Assembly: GCA_965262425.1 (NCBI GenBank)
Contig: OZ253536.1
Coordinates: 5,890,001 to 5,954,000 of the forward strand
Origin: CAZOZZ01 sp965262425
GTDB taxonomy: Bacteria > Acidobacteriota > Terriglobia > 20CM-2-55-15
Direction of reading: 5' to 3'
DNA: 64,000 bases
A program made the position numbers and the translations under genes. Below are positions 44,713 to 53,654 of the stretch, one piece after another. Within the stretch, counting starts at the first letter, position 1. Every line of letters starts with the position of its first letter. The notes below the pieces were generated by a model. That model ran no database searches. It saw only the letters and a list, made by a program, of their open reading frames with translations, and was not told where the DNA came from.

Positions 44713-46674
44713 TCAGGCCAGCAGGGGCGCAACCAGCACCAGGGAAACGATCGACATCAGCTTGATCAGGATATTCATCGAAGGGCCCGAGGTGTCCTTG
44801 AACGGGTCGCCGACCGTGTCGCCGACAACGGCGGCCTTGTGAGCGTCCGAACCCTTTCCGCCGTGCGCGCCGGCTTCAATATATTTCTTCGCATTGTCCC
44901 AGGCACCGCCCCCGTTGGACATCATGATCGCCAGCAGTACTCCGGTGACCGTCGCTCCGCCCAGGAACCCGCCCAGGGTTTCGGGACCGAAGCCGAGGCC
45001 TATGACGACCGGCATGATCACTGCAATCAATCCGGGCAGAATCATTTCACTCAGGGCTCCATCAGTCGCGATCGCGACACAATTGGCATAGTCGGGTTTT
45101 GCGTCACCGTCCATCAGACCCGGGATCTCCCGGAATTGACGTCGCACCTCGTTCACCATCTTGAATGCCGCCCGGCCAACAGCCTTCATGGTCATCGCCG
45201 CCAGGAGAAACGGCATCACACCACCCAGGAACATGCCGATCACGACGTTGGCTTCAGTCATGTCAATGGTTTCCAAACCGACGGTCCGCGTGTAGGCCGA
45301 GAACAGAGCAAGCGCTGTGAGAGCGGCCGAGCCGATGGCAAAACCCTTCCCCATCGCTGCCGTGGTGTTTCCGAGCGCATCCAGGCGATCCGTGATCTTT
45401 CGGATTTCCGGTCCCGCTCCCGACATCTCAGAGATGCCGCCGGCGTTGTCGGCGATCGGGCCATATGCGTCGACCGCCATCGTGACCCCGATCGTCGACA
45501 GCATTCCGACCGCCGCAATCGCGATTCCGTAGAGGCCGTTGAAGCTGAACGCCACGAAGATCGCCCCGCAGATGGTCAAGACCGGCAACACGGTGCTTTC
45601 CAGTCCGACGGCCAGTCCGCTGATGATCGTCGTCGCCGGGCCAGTCAGGCTTGCCTCGGCAATATCCCGGACGGGCTTGCCGGACGTGTAGTATTCCGAT
45701 TCAAAACCGATCGCGACGCCGGCAAGCAGGCCGGCAAGCACGGCCCAGAACGCCGAGAGGTCCGGCATCGTCGCTTGAACGACACCGAAAGCCGCGATGA
45801 CAAACAGGGCGCCGGCGACATACGTCGGCATATGCAGCGCACGCTCGGGAGTCATCTTCTTGAAGATTCTCATAGAGAACACACCAAGCAGCGATGCAAC
45901 CAAACCCGCCATGACCAACAGCAGCGGCAACGTCATCAAGGACATCGGGTTCGCCATGGTTGCACCAATGGCCATCGTGGCGATTACCGATCCGACGTAG
46001 GATTCGAAAAGGTCGGCTCCCATTCCAGCGGTGTCCCCCACACAGTCACCGACATTGTCGGCAATTGTGGCCGGGTTCCGGGGATCGTCCTCCGGTATTC
46101 CGGCTTCGACCTTACCCACCAGGTCGGCCCCGACATCGGCGCTCTTTGTAAATATGCCCCCACCGACGCGGGCAAACAGAGCAATCGAACTGGCGCCCAT
46201 CGCAAACCCGTTGATGATGAGAGTGTCTTGCGTGAAATAGAAATAGATACCGATGCCCAGCAAGCCCAGGGACGCAACCGAGAGCCCCATGACCGCGCCG
46301 CCGTTGAACGCAACGACCAGCGCCGCGGCCGTCCCCCCATCCTTCGCGGCCTGTGTCGTCCGGACATTGGCACGCGTCGCTGCTTTCATTCCGAAAAATC
46401 CTGCGACCATCGAAAACAGAGCTCCTGTCAGAAACGCAACTCCCGTCCAGGGGCTGAGAGCAACACTGAGGACGACAAAAGCCACTCCGACGAAGATCGC
46501 CACGATCGTGTATTCCCGCTTGAGGAAAACCATCGCGCCCATGTGGATGTTTTCAGCGATCTCCTGCATGGTCTCGTTGCCGGCGGGCATGCGCGTGATG
46601 CCGTAATAGATAAGGCCGGCGGCCACCAGGCCGATGACACCGAGGACGGGTGCCAAGCTCGCTAGGTCCTGCAT
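44713..46674 (-). CDS. hppA: Membrane-bound pyrophosphatase, K+-dependent type
   Basis: 653 residues, about 16 membrane helices. It couples pyrophosphate hydrolysis to export of H+ or Na+. The substrate site is seen in DVGADLVGKVEAGIPEDDPR followed by NPATIADNVGDCVGD (about 178-212), and again near the C terminus in DNAKKYIEAGAHGGKGSDAH and AVVGDTVGDPFKDTSGPS. The segment ALGNTTAAMGKGFAIGSAAL has Ala and Gly at the positions that are Lys and Thr in K+-independent enzymes, so K+ dependence is expected; whether H+ or Na+ is pumped was not resolved. ATG follows GAGGAAATTT. It stands downstream of the ribosomal cluster terminator as a separate unit. Confidence 0.95.
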   Translation of the reverse strand: MQDLASLAPVLGVIGLVAAGLIYYGITRMPAGNETMQEIAENIHMGAMVFLKREYTIVAIFVGVAFVVLSVALSPWTGVAFLTGALFSMVAGFFGMKAATRANVRTTQAAKDGGTAAALVVAFNGGAVMGLSVASLGLLGIGIYFYFTQDTLIINGFAMGASSIALFARVGGGIFTKSADVGADLVGKVEAGIPEDDPRNPATIADNVGDCVGDTAGMGADLFESYVGSVIATMAIGATMANPMSLMTLPLLLVMAGLVASLLGVFSMRIFKKMTPERALHMPTYVAGALFVIAAFGVVQATMPDLSAFWAVLAGLLAGVAIGFESEYYTSGKPVRDIAEASLTGPATTIISGLAVGLESTVLPVLTICGAIFVAFSFNGLYGIAIAAVGMLSTIGVTMAVDAYGPIADNAGGISEMSGAGPEIRKITDRLDALGNTTAAMGKGFAIGSAALTALALFSAYTRTVGLETIDMTEANVVIGMFLGGVMPFLLAAMTMKAVGRAAFKMVNEVRRQFREIPGLMDGDAKPDYANCVAIATDGALSEMILPGLIAVIMPVVIGLGFGPETLGGFLGGATVTGVLLAIMMSNGGGAWDNAKKYIEAGAHGGKGSDAHKAAVVGDTVGDPFKDTSGPSMNILIKLMSIVSLVLVAPLLA

Positions 46675-46767
46675 AAATTTCCTCCGAAATCGAAAGCCAC
46701 CCTCGTTTGCGGCCCGGAGCCGATTTGCTTCATGAGGGACGTCGTGTTAACTGCTGTTCACCGCTCT

Positions 46768-46804
46768 ACAAAATAAGCCCCATTTCTTGTGGAAATGGGG
46801 CTTA
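46768..46804 (-). terminator. Terminator of the ribosomal protein cluster
   Basis: TAAGCCCCATTTC and GAAATGGGGCTTA form a perfect 13-bp stem with a 5-nt loop; on the minus strand TTTTGT follows. It lies 24 bp after the rplQ stop and separates the ribosomal cluster from hppA. Confidence 0.94.
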
Positions 46805-46827
46805 CACAGAGTCGTACTGACATGGGG

Positions 46828-47280
46828 TTAGTCTTCTGTCGCCGATTCTTCGCCCTTCCCGGCGTCAGTCTGTTCCGCTTTATCTTCTTCCTTCTCGGCC
46901 CGCTCGGCCTTCTTCACTGCCAGTTCACTGCCAACAAGTTCGATAATCGCAACGTCGGCGCCATCGCCGACGCGAGGCCCGAGTCGAACAATCCTGCTAT
47001 AACCGCCGGGGCGATCGCTGAATCGGGGAGCAATCGTATCGAAAACTTTCTTCGTTATCACAGCACTCAACAGGTAGGACTGGACCTGCCGACGGGCGTG
47101 AAGTGTATCTCTCTTCCCAAGGGTAATCATCTTCTCGGCCAGCGGTCGAACTTCTTTCGCTTTCGGCAAAGTCGTCACGAGCCTTTCATGCTCGAGAAAC
47201 GAAGTCACCAGGTTGCGAAGAAGCGAACGACGGTGCGAGGGATTCCGACCCAGTTTCCGTCCAGCCATCTTGTGTCGCAT
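46828..47280 (-). CDS. rplQ: Ribosomal protein L17
   Basis: 150 residues. The L17 core is clear: MRHKMAGRKLGRNPSHRRSL, NLVTSFLEHERLVTTLPKAKE, GGYSRIVRLGPRVGDGADVA. The last 35 residues are a lysine/glutamate-rich acidic tail (EKAERAEKEEDKAEQ) beyond the usual 116-120 residues, probably disordered. It is the last gene of the cluster, 23 bp after rpoA, and is followed by the terminator at 46768. Confidence 0.96.
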   Translation of the reverse strand: MRHKMAGRKLGRNPSHRRSLLRNLVTSFLEHERLVTTLPKAKEVRPLAEKMITLGKRDTLHARRQVQSYLLSAVITKKVFDTIAPRFSDRPGGYSRIVRLGPRVGDGADVAIIELVGSELAVKKAERAEKEEDKAEQTDAGKGEESATED

Positions 47281-47303
47281 ACAGAGTTCTCCAGCCGCCG
47301 GCC

Positions 47304-48314
47304 TTACGGTTCCACAGTGTGTTCGATCTGGGGAGCCGGACTCACCGGCCGACCCTCTTCATCGAGCTTCATACCCAGGCCAAGGCTCATCGTCGACAGG
47401 ATCTCTTTGATCTCGTTGAGCGACTTTCGGCCAAAGTTCTTTGTCTTCAACATCTCGGCTTCAGTCTTCTGAACCAGTTCCCCAATGGTTCGAATACTCG
47501 CATTCTTTAAGCAATTGTAGGAACGGACAGATAACTCAAGCTCGTCGACGGATTTCGACAAGTGCCCAATGACCGCGTCGTGTTGCACCTCGGCGGGTGC
47601 TTCTTCGACCTCTGGCTTCTCTTCAAATTGAATGAAGATCTGCATGTGATCTTTCACGAGCTTAGCGGCATATCCCAAGGCATCCTGGGGCGTGATCGAG
47701 GCATTCGTCCATAACTCGACGGTCAACTTGTCGTAATCCGTGACCTGCCCCAGGCGGGCGGCTTCGACGAAATGATTGACTTTCTTGACCGGCGAATGGA
47801 CCGAGTCGACCGGGATGTAGCCTATTCCGAGGTCTTCGTCGAAATTGCGATCGGCCGACACATAGCCCCGACCGTTCTTGACCCGCATTTCGATGCTCAA
47901 CGATCCACCCTGACTCACGGTCGCAAGATAGATTTTCTTGTCCAGGATGTCGATTCCCGAACCGTGTTCGATGCTCCCCGAATTGTAGACACCCGCTTCG
48001 TTGGCAGTCAGATGAATCGTGACTGGTTCGGCGCTGTGGAGTCTGATCGGGACTTGCTTCAAGTTGAGGATGATATCCGTCGCATCTTCGACAACACCTG
48101 GAATCGACGAAAATTCATGAAGAACGCCTTCCATCTTAACGGCGGTTATGGCCGCACCTTCGATCGAGGACAACAGTACGCGTCGCAGGGCATTCCCGAT
48201 CGTCGTACCAAATCCCCTCTCAAATGGCTGGGCGGTAAAAAGCGCGTAGTTCTCGGTTGCCGTCTCGCTGTCTATCGCCAGTCTTTTCGGCTTCTGAAAA
48301 CCTTTCCAAAGCAT
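47304..48314 (-). CDS. rpoA: RNA polymerase alpha subunit
   Basis: 336 residues. The N-terminal dimerisation domain is present (YALFTAQPFERGFGTTIGNA, LRRVLLSSIEGAAIT), followed by a linker rich in Glu (EEKPEVEEAPAEVQ) and the C-terminal domain that binds UP elements and activators (SVDELELSVRSYNCLKNASI, FGRKSLNEIKEIL). Length is normal. It lies 73 bp after rpsD and 23 bp before rplQ in the alpha-type order rpsM-rpsK-rpsD-rpoA-rplQ. Confidence 0.97.
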   Translation of the reverse strand: MLWKGFQKPKRLAIDSETATENYALFTAQPFERGFGTTIGNALRRVLLSSIEGAAITAVKMEGVLHEFSSIPGVVEDATDIILNLKQVPIRLHSAEPVTIHLTANEAGVYNSGSIEHGSGIDILDKKIYLATVSQGGSLSIEMRVKNGRGYVSADRNFDEDLGIGYIPVDSVHSPVKKVNHFVEAARLGQVTDYDKLTVELWTNASITPQDALGYAAKLVKDHMQIFIQFEEKPEVEEAPAEVQHDAVIGHLSKSVDELELSVRSYNCLKNASIRTIGELVQKTEAEMLKTKNFGRKSLNEIKEILSTMSLGLGMKLDEEGRPVSPAPQIEHTVEP

Positions 48315-48387
48315 GTATGTTTGACCTCAGTAGTGACTATGCCGACAAGGCTAAAACAATCGTCAGCCCACCGGCGGATCTGTGCGT

Positions 48388-49014
48388 TTACTTGGAATAC
48401 AATTCCACAATCATGTGTTCTTCGATCGGCATGCTGATGTCCTCGCGCTTCGGTAACGCGAGCACCTTGCCGTTCAAGCCATCCCGGTCCAGCTCAAGCC
48501 ATGGAGGCATCCCACGGCTGACGTCGAGTGCGTTCTGAATCTGGACATTCTTTTTCGACTTCTCTTTGATGGCAATCTCGTCCCCGATACGCACGAGGAA
48601 CGAAGGGATGTTCACCTTCTTGGCGTTCACGCGGACGTGGCCATGCCGCACGAACTGCCTCGCCTGTGCGTGGGATACAGCCAGTCCCAACCGAAGGACC
48701 ACATTATCGAGCCGACGCTCCAGCTGTGAGAGAAGGATTTCACCAGTGACACCCTTCTGGCGGACGGCCCGTTTGAAGTACAAGTGAAACTGCTTCTCAA
48801 GTATCCCGTACATTCTCTTGACCTTTTGCTTTTCCCTCAACTGCAGGCCATACCCAACGATCTTTTTCGGTCTACGATCCCGGCCGTGTTCTCCCGGGAT
48901 GTAATTCCGTTTCTCGATGGCGCAAGACGGTTTGAAACACCGCTCACCTTTCAAGAAAAGCTTCATCCCCTCCCGCCGGCAAAGCCGACAAACGGGGCCG
49001 GAATATCTAGCCAA
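48388..49014 (-). CDS. rpsD: Ribosomal protein S4
   Basis: 208 residues. It has an N-terminal zinc-finger form with four cysteines (VCRLCRREG then GERCFKPSCAIEKRN), the S4 RNA-binding domain (RLDNVVLRLGLAVSHAQARQ, FVRHGHVRVNAKKVNIPS) and the C-terminal VELYSK. S4 starts 30S assembly and in many bacteria represses its own operon by binding the mRNA. It lies 48 bp after rpsK. Confidence 0.97.
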   Translation of the reverse strand: MARYSGPVCRLCRREGMKLFLKGERCFKPSCAIEKRNYIPGEHGRDRRPKKIVGYGLQLREKQKVKRMYGILEKQFHLYFKRAVRQKGVTGEILLSQLERRLDNVVLRLGLAVSHAQARQFVRHGHVRVNAKKVNIPSFLVRIGDEIAIKEKSKKNVQIQNALDVSRGMPPWLELDRDGLNGKVLALPKREDISMPIEEHMIVELYSK

Positions 49015-49062
49015 TTGAATTCCCTCCGTTTAGTAGGCCGAGGCGTCGCCTCGAACCCCCAA

Positions 49063-49455
49063 TCAAACTCGCCGCTTCTTAGGCGGACGGCAACCGTTAT
49101 GCGGTATCGGGGTGACATCCCGAATCGAACGAATGTCCAGACCCGCGGTTTGCAAGCCACGAATCGCTGAATCGCGCCCGGATCCAGGCCCTTTCACACT
49201 CACCTCAATCGTCCGCATTCCCACGTCACGGGCCTTCTTCGCAGCGGTGACTGCCGCCTGCTGGGAAGCAAACGGGGTTCCTTTGCGCGAACCTCTGAAC
49301 CCTAGAGATCCCGCACTGGACCAACACACAACGTTTCCATCCTTGTCGGAAATCGTAACGATCGTATTGTTGAACGTGGCCTGAATGTAGGCATGGCCAC
49401 TCGGAACAACCTTCTTCTCGCGTTTCTTCGCAGCCTTCTTTTTCGGTTTTGCCAT
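49063..49455 (-). CDS. rpsK: Ribosomal protein S11
   Basis: 130 residues with a lysine-rich start (MAKPKKKAAKKREKK) and the S11 core AYIQATFNNTIVTISDKDGN, SAGSLGFRGSRKGTPFASQQ and the end DVTPIPHNGCRPPKKRRV. It is a 30S platform protein near the mRNA exit. It follows rpsM by 59 bp. Confidence 0.97.
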   Translation of the reverse strand: MAKPKKKAAKKREKKVVPSGHAYIQATFNNTIVTISDKDGNVVCWSSAGSLGFRGSRKGTPFASQQAAVTAAKKARDVGMRTIEVSVKGPGSGRDSAIRGLQTAGLDIRSIRDVTPIPHNGCRPPKKRRV

Positions 49456-49514
49456 GGAAACCCCTCAGTCATCCAGTGAGCGGCGATCAGTTGAAACACT
49501 GACTGCCACTCTGA

Positions 49515-49901
49515 TCAAGTCTTCGCAGACGCCTTCTTACGGACAGCAACCGCACCGCGCCGCGGCCCCTTGCGGGTCCTCGCGTTGGTGTGACTGCGCT
49601 GGCCGCGGACCGGCAACCCTCGGCGATGACGGAACCCCCGGTAGGAACCGATCTCCATCAACCTCTTGATGTTGAACGACACTTCCTTTCGAAGGTCACC
49701 CTCGACGGTATAGTCCTCTTCGATCAGTTTTCTGATCTTCGTCGTCTCTTCATCGTTGAGATCCTTGACGATTCGGTCCGGGCTAACGTCCGCGTCGGAC
49801 AGAATCTTGCTAGCTAACGACCGACCGATGCCAAAGATATAAGTAAGGCCGATCTCGACCCGCTTGTTAGCCGGAAGATCTATACCTGAGATTCGTGCCA
49901 T
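49515..49901 (-). CDS. rpsM: Ribosomal protein S13
   Basis: 128 residues. It starts MARISGIDLPANKRVEIGLT with YIFGIGRSLASKIL, and has the helix-two-turn-helix block RLMEIGSYRGFRHRRGLPVR followed by the basic tail TNARTRKGPRRGAVAVRKKA that reaches the P site. It sits in the 30S head. A 74-bp gap with heptamer repeats separates it from rpmJ. Confidence 0.97.
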   Translation of the reverse strand: MARISGIDLPANKRVEIGLTYIFGIGRSLASKILSDADVSPDRIVKDLNDEETTKIRKLIEEDYTVEGDLRKEVSFNIKRLMEIGSYRGFRHRRGLPVRGQRSHTNARTRKGPRRGAVAVRKKASAKT

Positions 49902-49914
49902 ATGAACCCTCGTT

Positions 49915-49937
49915 AGTGGTCAGTGGTCAGTGGTCAG
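49915..49937. repeat. Heptamer repeat (AGTGGTC)3 between rpmJ and rpsM
   Basis: Three tandem copies of AGTGGTC, the last followed by AG, occupy the gap before rpsM. The same unit occurs at 58204-58233, and a variant (AGTGGTT) makes up the palindrome at 62977-63045. It is non-coding. Confidence 0.85.
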
Positions 49938-49975
49938 CCAGTTTCGCGCTGGCCCCTGGCAACTGGTCACCCATT

Positions 49976-50089
49976 TCACCCCTGACGCTGCTTGTGCTTG
50001 GGGTTGGAGCAGATGACGCGCACAACACCGCGACGATGCACGATCTTGCACTTGTCACACATTTTCTTTACTGATGCTCGTACTTTCAT
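49976..50089 (-). CDS. rpmJ: Ribosomal protein L36
   Basis: 37 residues, MKVRASVKKMCDKCKIVHRR followed by GVVRVICSNPKHKQRQG. The zinc ligands Cys-x2-Cys, a later Cys and the His of PKHKQ are intact, so this is the zinc-binding form. It is a small 50S protein. It lies 21 bp after infA, in the standard infA-rpmJ-rpsM order. Confidence 0.96.
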   Translation of the reverse strand: MKVRASVKKMCDKCKIVHRRGVVRVICSNPKHKQRQG

Positions 50090-50110
50090 GAATTAACTCT
50101 CAGCTATCAA

Positions 50111-50329
50111 CTACTTGTAACGGTACACGATTCGGCCACGGGTCAGATCGTAGGGCGACAACTCTACCGCCACGCGGTCTCCCGGCAGGATCCGGATAAA
50201 GTTCTTTCGCATCTTCCCCGAAATATGCGCCAGGACCAGGTGCTTGTTCTCCAGTTGCACCCGGAACATCGCGTTGGGAAGGTGCTCGACGACCGTGGCC
50301 ATCACTTCGATCGCGTCTTCTTTCGACAA
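50111..50329 (-). CDS. infA: Translation initiation factor IF-1
   Basis: 72 residues, an S1-type OB fold: KEDAIEVMATVVEHLPNAMF, RVQLENKHLVLAHISGKMRK, NFIRILPGDRVAVELSPYDL, TRGRIVYRYK. It binds the 30S A site during initiation. The start is TTG at 50329, behind GGAGGAA at a spacing of 9; no ATG gives the conserved N terminus. It follows adk by 44 bp. Confidence 0.96.
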   Translation of the reverse strand: MSKEDAIEVMATVVEHLPNAMFRVQLENKHLVLAHISGKMRKNFIRILPGDRVAVELSPYDLTRGRIVYRYK

Positions 50330-50373
50330 TTCGAGTTATTCCTCCGGGACTAGGCCGGTATCGCCAATTCCTC

Positions 50374-51039
50374 TCAGGCGATACCCGCAACTCCTTTAAT
50401 AACCAGCATGATGTCTTCGGTTACCCGGCCGATGTCGCTCATTCCATCGACCTTACTGTAGACACCCTTGCTGCGGTAGAACTCCGCCAGGGGTTCGGTC
50501 TGCGCAATATACGTTCGCAAACGTTCCCGCACGACCTCTTCGTGATCGTCTGATCGATGAATCAGGTCGCCGCCGCAACGGTCGCACACACCTTCGACGC
50601 GTGGTGCCCGGGCCTCGCTGTTGTAAACCGCATTACATTGACTACAAGTGATGCGGGAAGTTATGCGCTTGACCAGGAAATCCGTTTCGACCGCAAGCTC
50701 GATCACGGTCAGATGGTCCTCAGCTCCCAGCTCATCTTGAAACAATTCCGCCTGCACCAAATTTCTTGGATACCCATCCAGAATGAAGCCCCGAGCACAA
50801 TCAGGAGCCGCTGTGCGCTCCAGTACGATACCGGTGACGATATCATCCCCAACCAGATTACCCTCATCCAGAACCTTCTTCGCTTCCATTCCCAGTCGGG
50901 TCTGCTGCGACACCGCGTCCCGCAACATGTCCCCGGTTGCGATCTGTGGTAATTCCAATTTATCCATCATCACCCGAGACTGTGTTCCTTTTCCGGCACC
51001 CGGCGGACCAAGCAGGATAACGATGTTCCGAACGGTCAA
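50374..51039 (-). CDS. adk: Adenylate kinase
   Basis: 221 residues. It balances ATP, ADP and AMP. The P-loop LLGPPGAGKGTQS (about 8-20), the AMP-binding block LPQIATGDMLRDAV, ILDGYPRNLVQAE in place of the usual DGFPR, and a LID domain with two Cys-x2-Cys pairs (CSQCN, CDRCGG) that should bind zinc are visible. Length is that of the long-LID form. The start overlaps the secY stop by 4 bp (ATGA). Its place between secY and infA is common outside the Gammaproteobacteria. Confidence 0.96.
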   Translation of the reverse strand: MTVRNIVILLGPPGAGKGTQSRVMMDKLELPQIATGDMLRDAVSQQTRLGMEAKKVLDEGNLVGDDIVTGIVLERTAAPDCARGFILDGYPRNLVQAELFQDELGAEDHLTVIELAVETDFLVKRITSRITCSQCNAVYNSEARAPRVEGVCDRCGGDLIHRSDDHEEVVRERLRTYIAQTEPLAEFYRSKGVYSKVDGMSDIGRVTEDIMLVIKGVAGIA

Positions 51040-52415
51040 CCACGCCTCCCGCGGATGCGCCCCTTCTTCATGAAGCCGTCATAGTGTCGCATGATCAACT
51101 GCGACTCGATCTGCTGCACCGTGTCCATCGCAACACCGACAACGATCAACAACGAGGTGCCTCCGAAATAGAAGTTCACTTGCAATCCCTGCGTAATGAA
51201 CGTCGGTAGAGCGGCGTCCAGGCCGGGTCCGATAAAAGGCAGGCTCTGGACATGGAACCCCACCATCATGAACGTGGGGATAGTGGCGATCAGCGCAAGA
51301 TAGAGGGAGCCTACAAGCGTCAACCGAGTGAGTATGGCGTTCAGATAATCCGCCGTCCGTCTGCCGGGACGAATTCCGGGAATGAACCCTCCGTACTTGC
51401 GCATGTTGTCGGCAACTTCATTCGGGTTGAAGATGATCGACGTGTAAAAATAGCAGAAGAAGATGATCGATCCGACGAAGGCCAGGTTATATAGAGGCTC
51501 GCCAAACCGCAACGCGTCCGAGATCGATTGAAGGAAACGATTTTCGCTCAAGACCAACCCGAAAGTCTGAGGGAAAGTCAGGATCGACGATGCGAAGATG
51601 ACCGGAATGACTCCGCCCGTGTTGACTCGCAATGGCAGGTGGGTCGATTGCCCACCCATAACCTTTCGGCCGACCACGCGCTTGGCGTACTGGACCGTAA
51701 TCCTGCGCTGTCCCCTTTCCACAAGAACGATGAACGCAACGACTCCAACCATCACAATGAGCAGCATCAGTAAGGTCAGAACGGACCACTCGTTCGTGTT
51801 GAGCTTGTCGTATATTTCACTGGTCGCGCTGGGAAGCCCTACAACGATGCCTGCAAAAATGATCAGCGACATCCCATTGCCAATGCCACGTTCTGTAATT
51901 TGCTCGCCCAGCCACATGATGAATGCCGTGCCGGTCGTGAGCGTCAACATCGTCATCAGAATGAACCCTACACCCGGGTCAATCACGAACTGACCCGATC
52001 GTTGAAGGGCCACGGCGATCCCGGCCGACTGGACCGCACTCAGAACCACGGTCAGGTACCGTGTATAGGTTGTGATCTTCCTCTTGCCGAGTTCACCTTC
52101 CTTGGAAAGTTTCTCCAGGTAGGGCCAGACCACCGTCAGTAGTTGGAGGATGATCGACGACGTAATGTAGGGCATGATGCCCAAGGCGAAGATGGTCATC
52201 CGGGCAAAGTTTCCACCCGAGAACATATCGAGGAAACCGAACACCGTCCCCTGGGCCTCGGCAAAGAACTGTTGCAACGCGTTGGCGTCGATTCCGGGAC
52301 TCGGAATGAACGAACCCACTCGGTACACTGCCAGTATTCCGAGCATGAAGAGAATCCGCTTTCTCAGGTCGGGAATATTGAAAATGTTCTTGGTGGTCTG
52401 GACGACGTCGATCAC
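51036..52415 (-). CDS. secY: Protein translocase subunit SecY
   Basis: 459 residues, ten membrane helices forming the channel for exported proteins. Recognisable segments are IPDLRKRILFMLGILAVYRV, the plug region after PSPGIDANAL, MFSGGNFARMTIFALGIMPY, the cytoplasmic loop VGRKVMGGQSTHLPLRVNTG and the C-terminal MDTVQQIESQLIMRHYDGFM. Length is slightly above the usual 430-445. It overlaps rplO (ATGA) upstream and adk downstream, so expression is tightly coupled to the ribosomal genes. Confidence 0.97.
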   Translation of the reverse strand: MIDVVQTTKNIFNIPDLRKRILFMLGILAVYRVGSFIPSPGIDANALQQFFAEAQGTVFGFLDMFSGGNFARMTIFALGIMPYITSSIILQLLTVVWPYLEKLSKEGELGKRKITTYTRYLTVVLSAVQSAGIAVALQRSGQFVIDPGVGFILMTMLTLTTGTAFIMWLGEQITERGIGNGMSLIIFAGIVVGLPSATSEIYDKLNTNEWSVLTLLMLLIVMVGVVAFIVLVERGQRRITVQYAKRVVGRKVMGGQSTHLPLRVNTGGVIPVIFASSILTFPQTFGLVLSENRFLQSISDALRFGEPLYNLAFVGSIIFFCYFYTSIIFNPNEVADNMRKYGGFIPGIRPGRRTADYLNAILTRLTLVGSLYLALIATIPTFMMVGFHVQSLPFIGPGLDAALPTFITQGLQVNFYFGGTSLLIVVGVAMDTVQQIESQLIMRHYDGFMKKGRIRGRRG

Positions 52416-52876
52416 AGCGATGGCACCTCACACTTGCCCCCGGCGCCGGCAATTTTTTCTTGAGCGCCTTTGGTGAAATGCTGGGCGACGACGTGCAGGC
52501 CCCGGTCAATGGTTCCGTTACCCAGTACACGCAGGCCGTCTTTCTTGAGCTTGCGGATTATTCCCGCTTCGACCAACTCGGCGGCCCCGATCTTAGCGTC
52601 CGGCTCGACACCTTCCAACCGGGCGAGGTCGCCGACGTTTATGGTCGAATAATGCTTCTTGAAAATCGCGTTCGAAAACCCGCGCTTGGGCAACCGGCGA
52701 TGCAGCGGCATCTGGCCGCCCTCAAAGCCACGCTTTGAATGATAGCCGGACCGTGATTTCTGGCCTTTGTGACCGCGACCGGAAGTTTTTCCCCTTCCGG
52801 TTCCCATGCCCCGGCCAACCCGCTTCCGGTCTCTCCTGGATCCGGGGTTCGGTCTCAGCTCGTTAATACCACTCAT
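52412..52876 (-). CDS. rplO: Ribosomal protein L15
   Basis: 154 residues. Its glycine- and arginine-rich N terminus RKRVGRGMGTGRGKTSGRGH with KGQKSRSGYHSKRGFEGGQM is the L15 signature, followed by LPKRGFSNAIFKKHYSTINV and ILGNGTIDRGL-like strands. It is a late-assembly 50S protein. Its ATG overlaps the rpmD stop, and its own stop overlaps the secY start. Confidence 0.97.
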   Translation of the reverse strand: MSGINELRPNPGSRRDRKRVGRGMGTGRGKTSGRGHKGQKSRSGYHSKRGFEGGQMPLHRRLPKRGFSNAIFKKHYSTINVGDLARLEGVEPDAKIGAAELVEAGIIRKLKKDGLRVLGNGTIDRGLHVVAQHFTKGAQEKIAGAGGKCEVPSL

Positions 52877-53085
52877 TCCTCATTCTCCAGAACCCTTACC
52901 AGATGGGGAATCTTCCGAACCATACCCCGGAGTTCGGGCGTGTCCTTGATCTCCCGCACAGCATTCAACTTACGAAACCCAAGGCCCTTAACGACCCGCT
53001 TTTGCGCCTCGCTGTATCCAATTGAGCTTCTGTAATACTGAACCTTGACCGTCACCTGCGCTGAATTGTTCTTTTGTGTCGCCAT
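52873..53085 (-). CDS. rpmD: Ribosomal protein L30
   Basis: 70 residues from ATG 53085 (MATQKNNSAQVTVKVQYYRS). L30 motifs are RSSIGYSEAQKRVVKGLGFR, KLNAVREIKDTPELRGMVRK and IPHLVRV. It is a few residues longer than usual at the start. The ATG lies 4 bp after the rpsE stop, with GAGGAG in the end of rpsE as ribosome-binding site; the start at 53100 inside rpsE was rejected. Confidence 0.94.
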   Translation of the reverse strand: MATQKNNSAQVTVKVQYYRSSIGYSEAQKRVVKGLGFRKLNAVREIKDTPELRGMVRKIPHLVRVLENEE

Positions 53086-53089
53086 GGCG

Positions 53090-53641
53090 CTAACCGACAA
53101 TCTCCTCGAGCGTCTTACCCCGAAGTCGTGCGACGTCTTTTGGATCCCTGAGCATTTTCAGGCCTGCGAATGTAGCTTTTACAACGTTATGGGGGTTCGC
53201 GGTTCCAATGGATTTCGTAAGGATGTTGTTGATGCCCGCGGCCTGCATGACGGCTCGTACAGCCCCGCCGGCAATGACGCCCGTCCCTTCCGCAGCCGGC
53301 TTCAACAGCACCCGCCCGGCACCGAAAACACCAACTACCTTGTGAGGCGTCGTGTTATTGATGATCGGGATACTGATCATGTTCTTCTTGGCAGTCTCGA
53401 TCGCCTTCCGGATCGCCTGTGGCACTTCCTTGGCCTTGCCGCTGCCGTAGCCGACCTTGCCGCTCTCGTCGCCGACCACAACAAGCGCACTGAAACTGAG
53501 GTTTTTGCCGCCCTTGACGACCTTGGTGACACGGTTGATGGAAACAACCGTGTCCTTGAGTCCGTCTGCCGATTCGGCCCGCTGATTGAAGGACCTTCGA
53601 CCCCCGGGCCTTTGATTTGGACCGCCTCTTTGATTGGCCAT
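53090..53641 (-). CDS. rpsE: Ribosomal protein S5
   Basis: 183 residues. An arginine/glutamine-rich start (MANQRGGPNQRPGGRRSFNQ) precedes the S5 N-terminal fold (DTVVSINRVTKVVKGGKNLS, FSALVVVGDESGKVGYGSGK) and the C-terminal domain (VLLKPAAEGTGVIAGGAVRA, MQAAGINNILTKSIGTANPH). It helps shape the mRNA entry and decoding accuracy. It follows rplR by 13 bp. Confidence 0.97.
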   Translation of the reverse strand: MANQRGGPNQRPGGRRSFNQRAESADGLKDTVVSINRVTKVVKGGKNLSFSALVVVGDESGKVGYGSGKAKEVPQAIRKAIETAKKNMISIPIINNTTPHKVVGVFGAGRVLLKPAAEGTGVIAGGAVRAVMQAAGINNILTKSIGTANPHNVVKATFAGLKMLRDPKDVARLRGKTLEEIVG

Positions 53642-53654
53642 TGAGACTCCTAGT

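Noticed and set aside
44662..46665. 667-codon open frame on the plus strand
   Set aside because: It is antisense to hppA, rich in Arg, Gln and His, and matches no family; hppA motifs are clear on the other strand.
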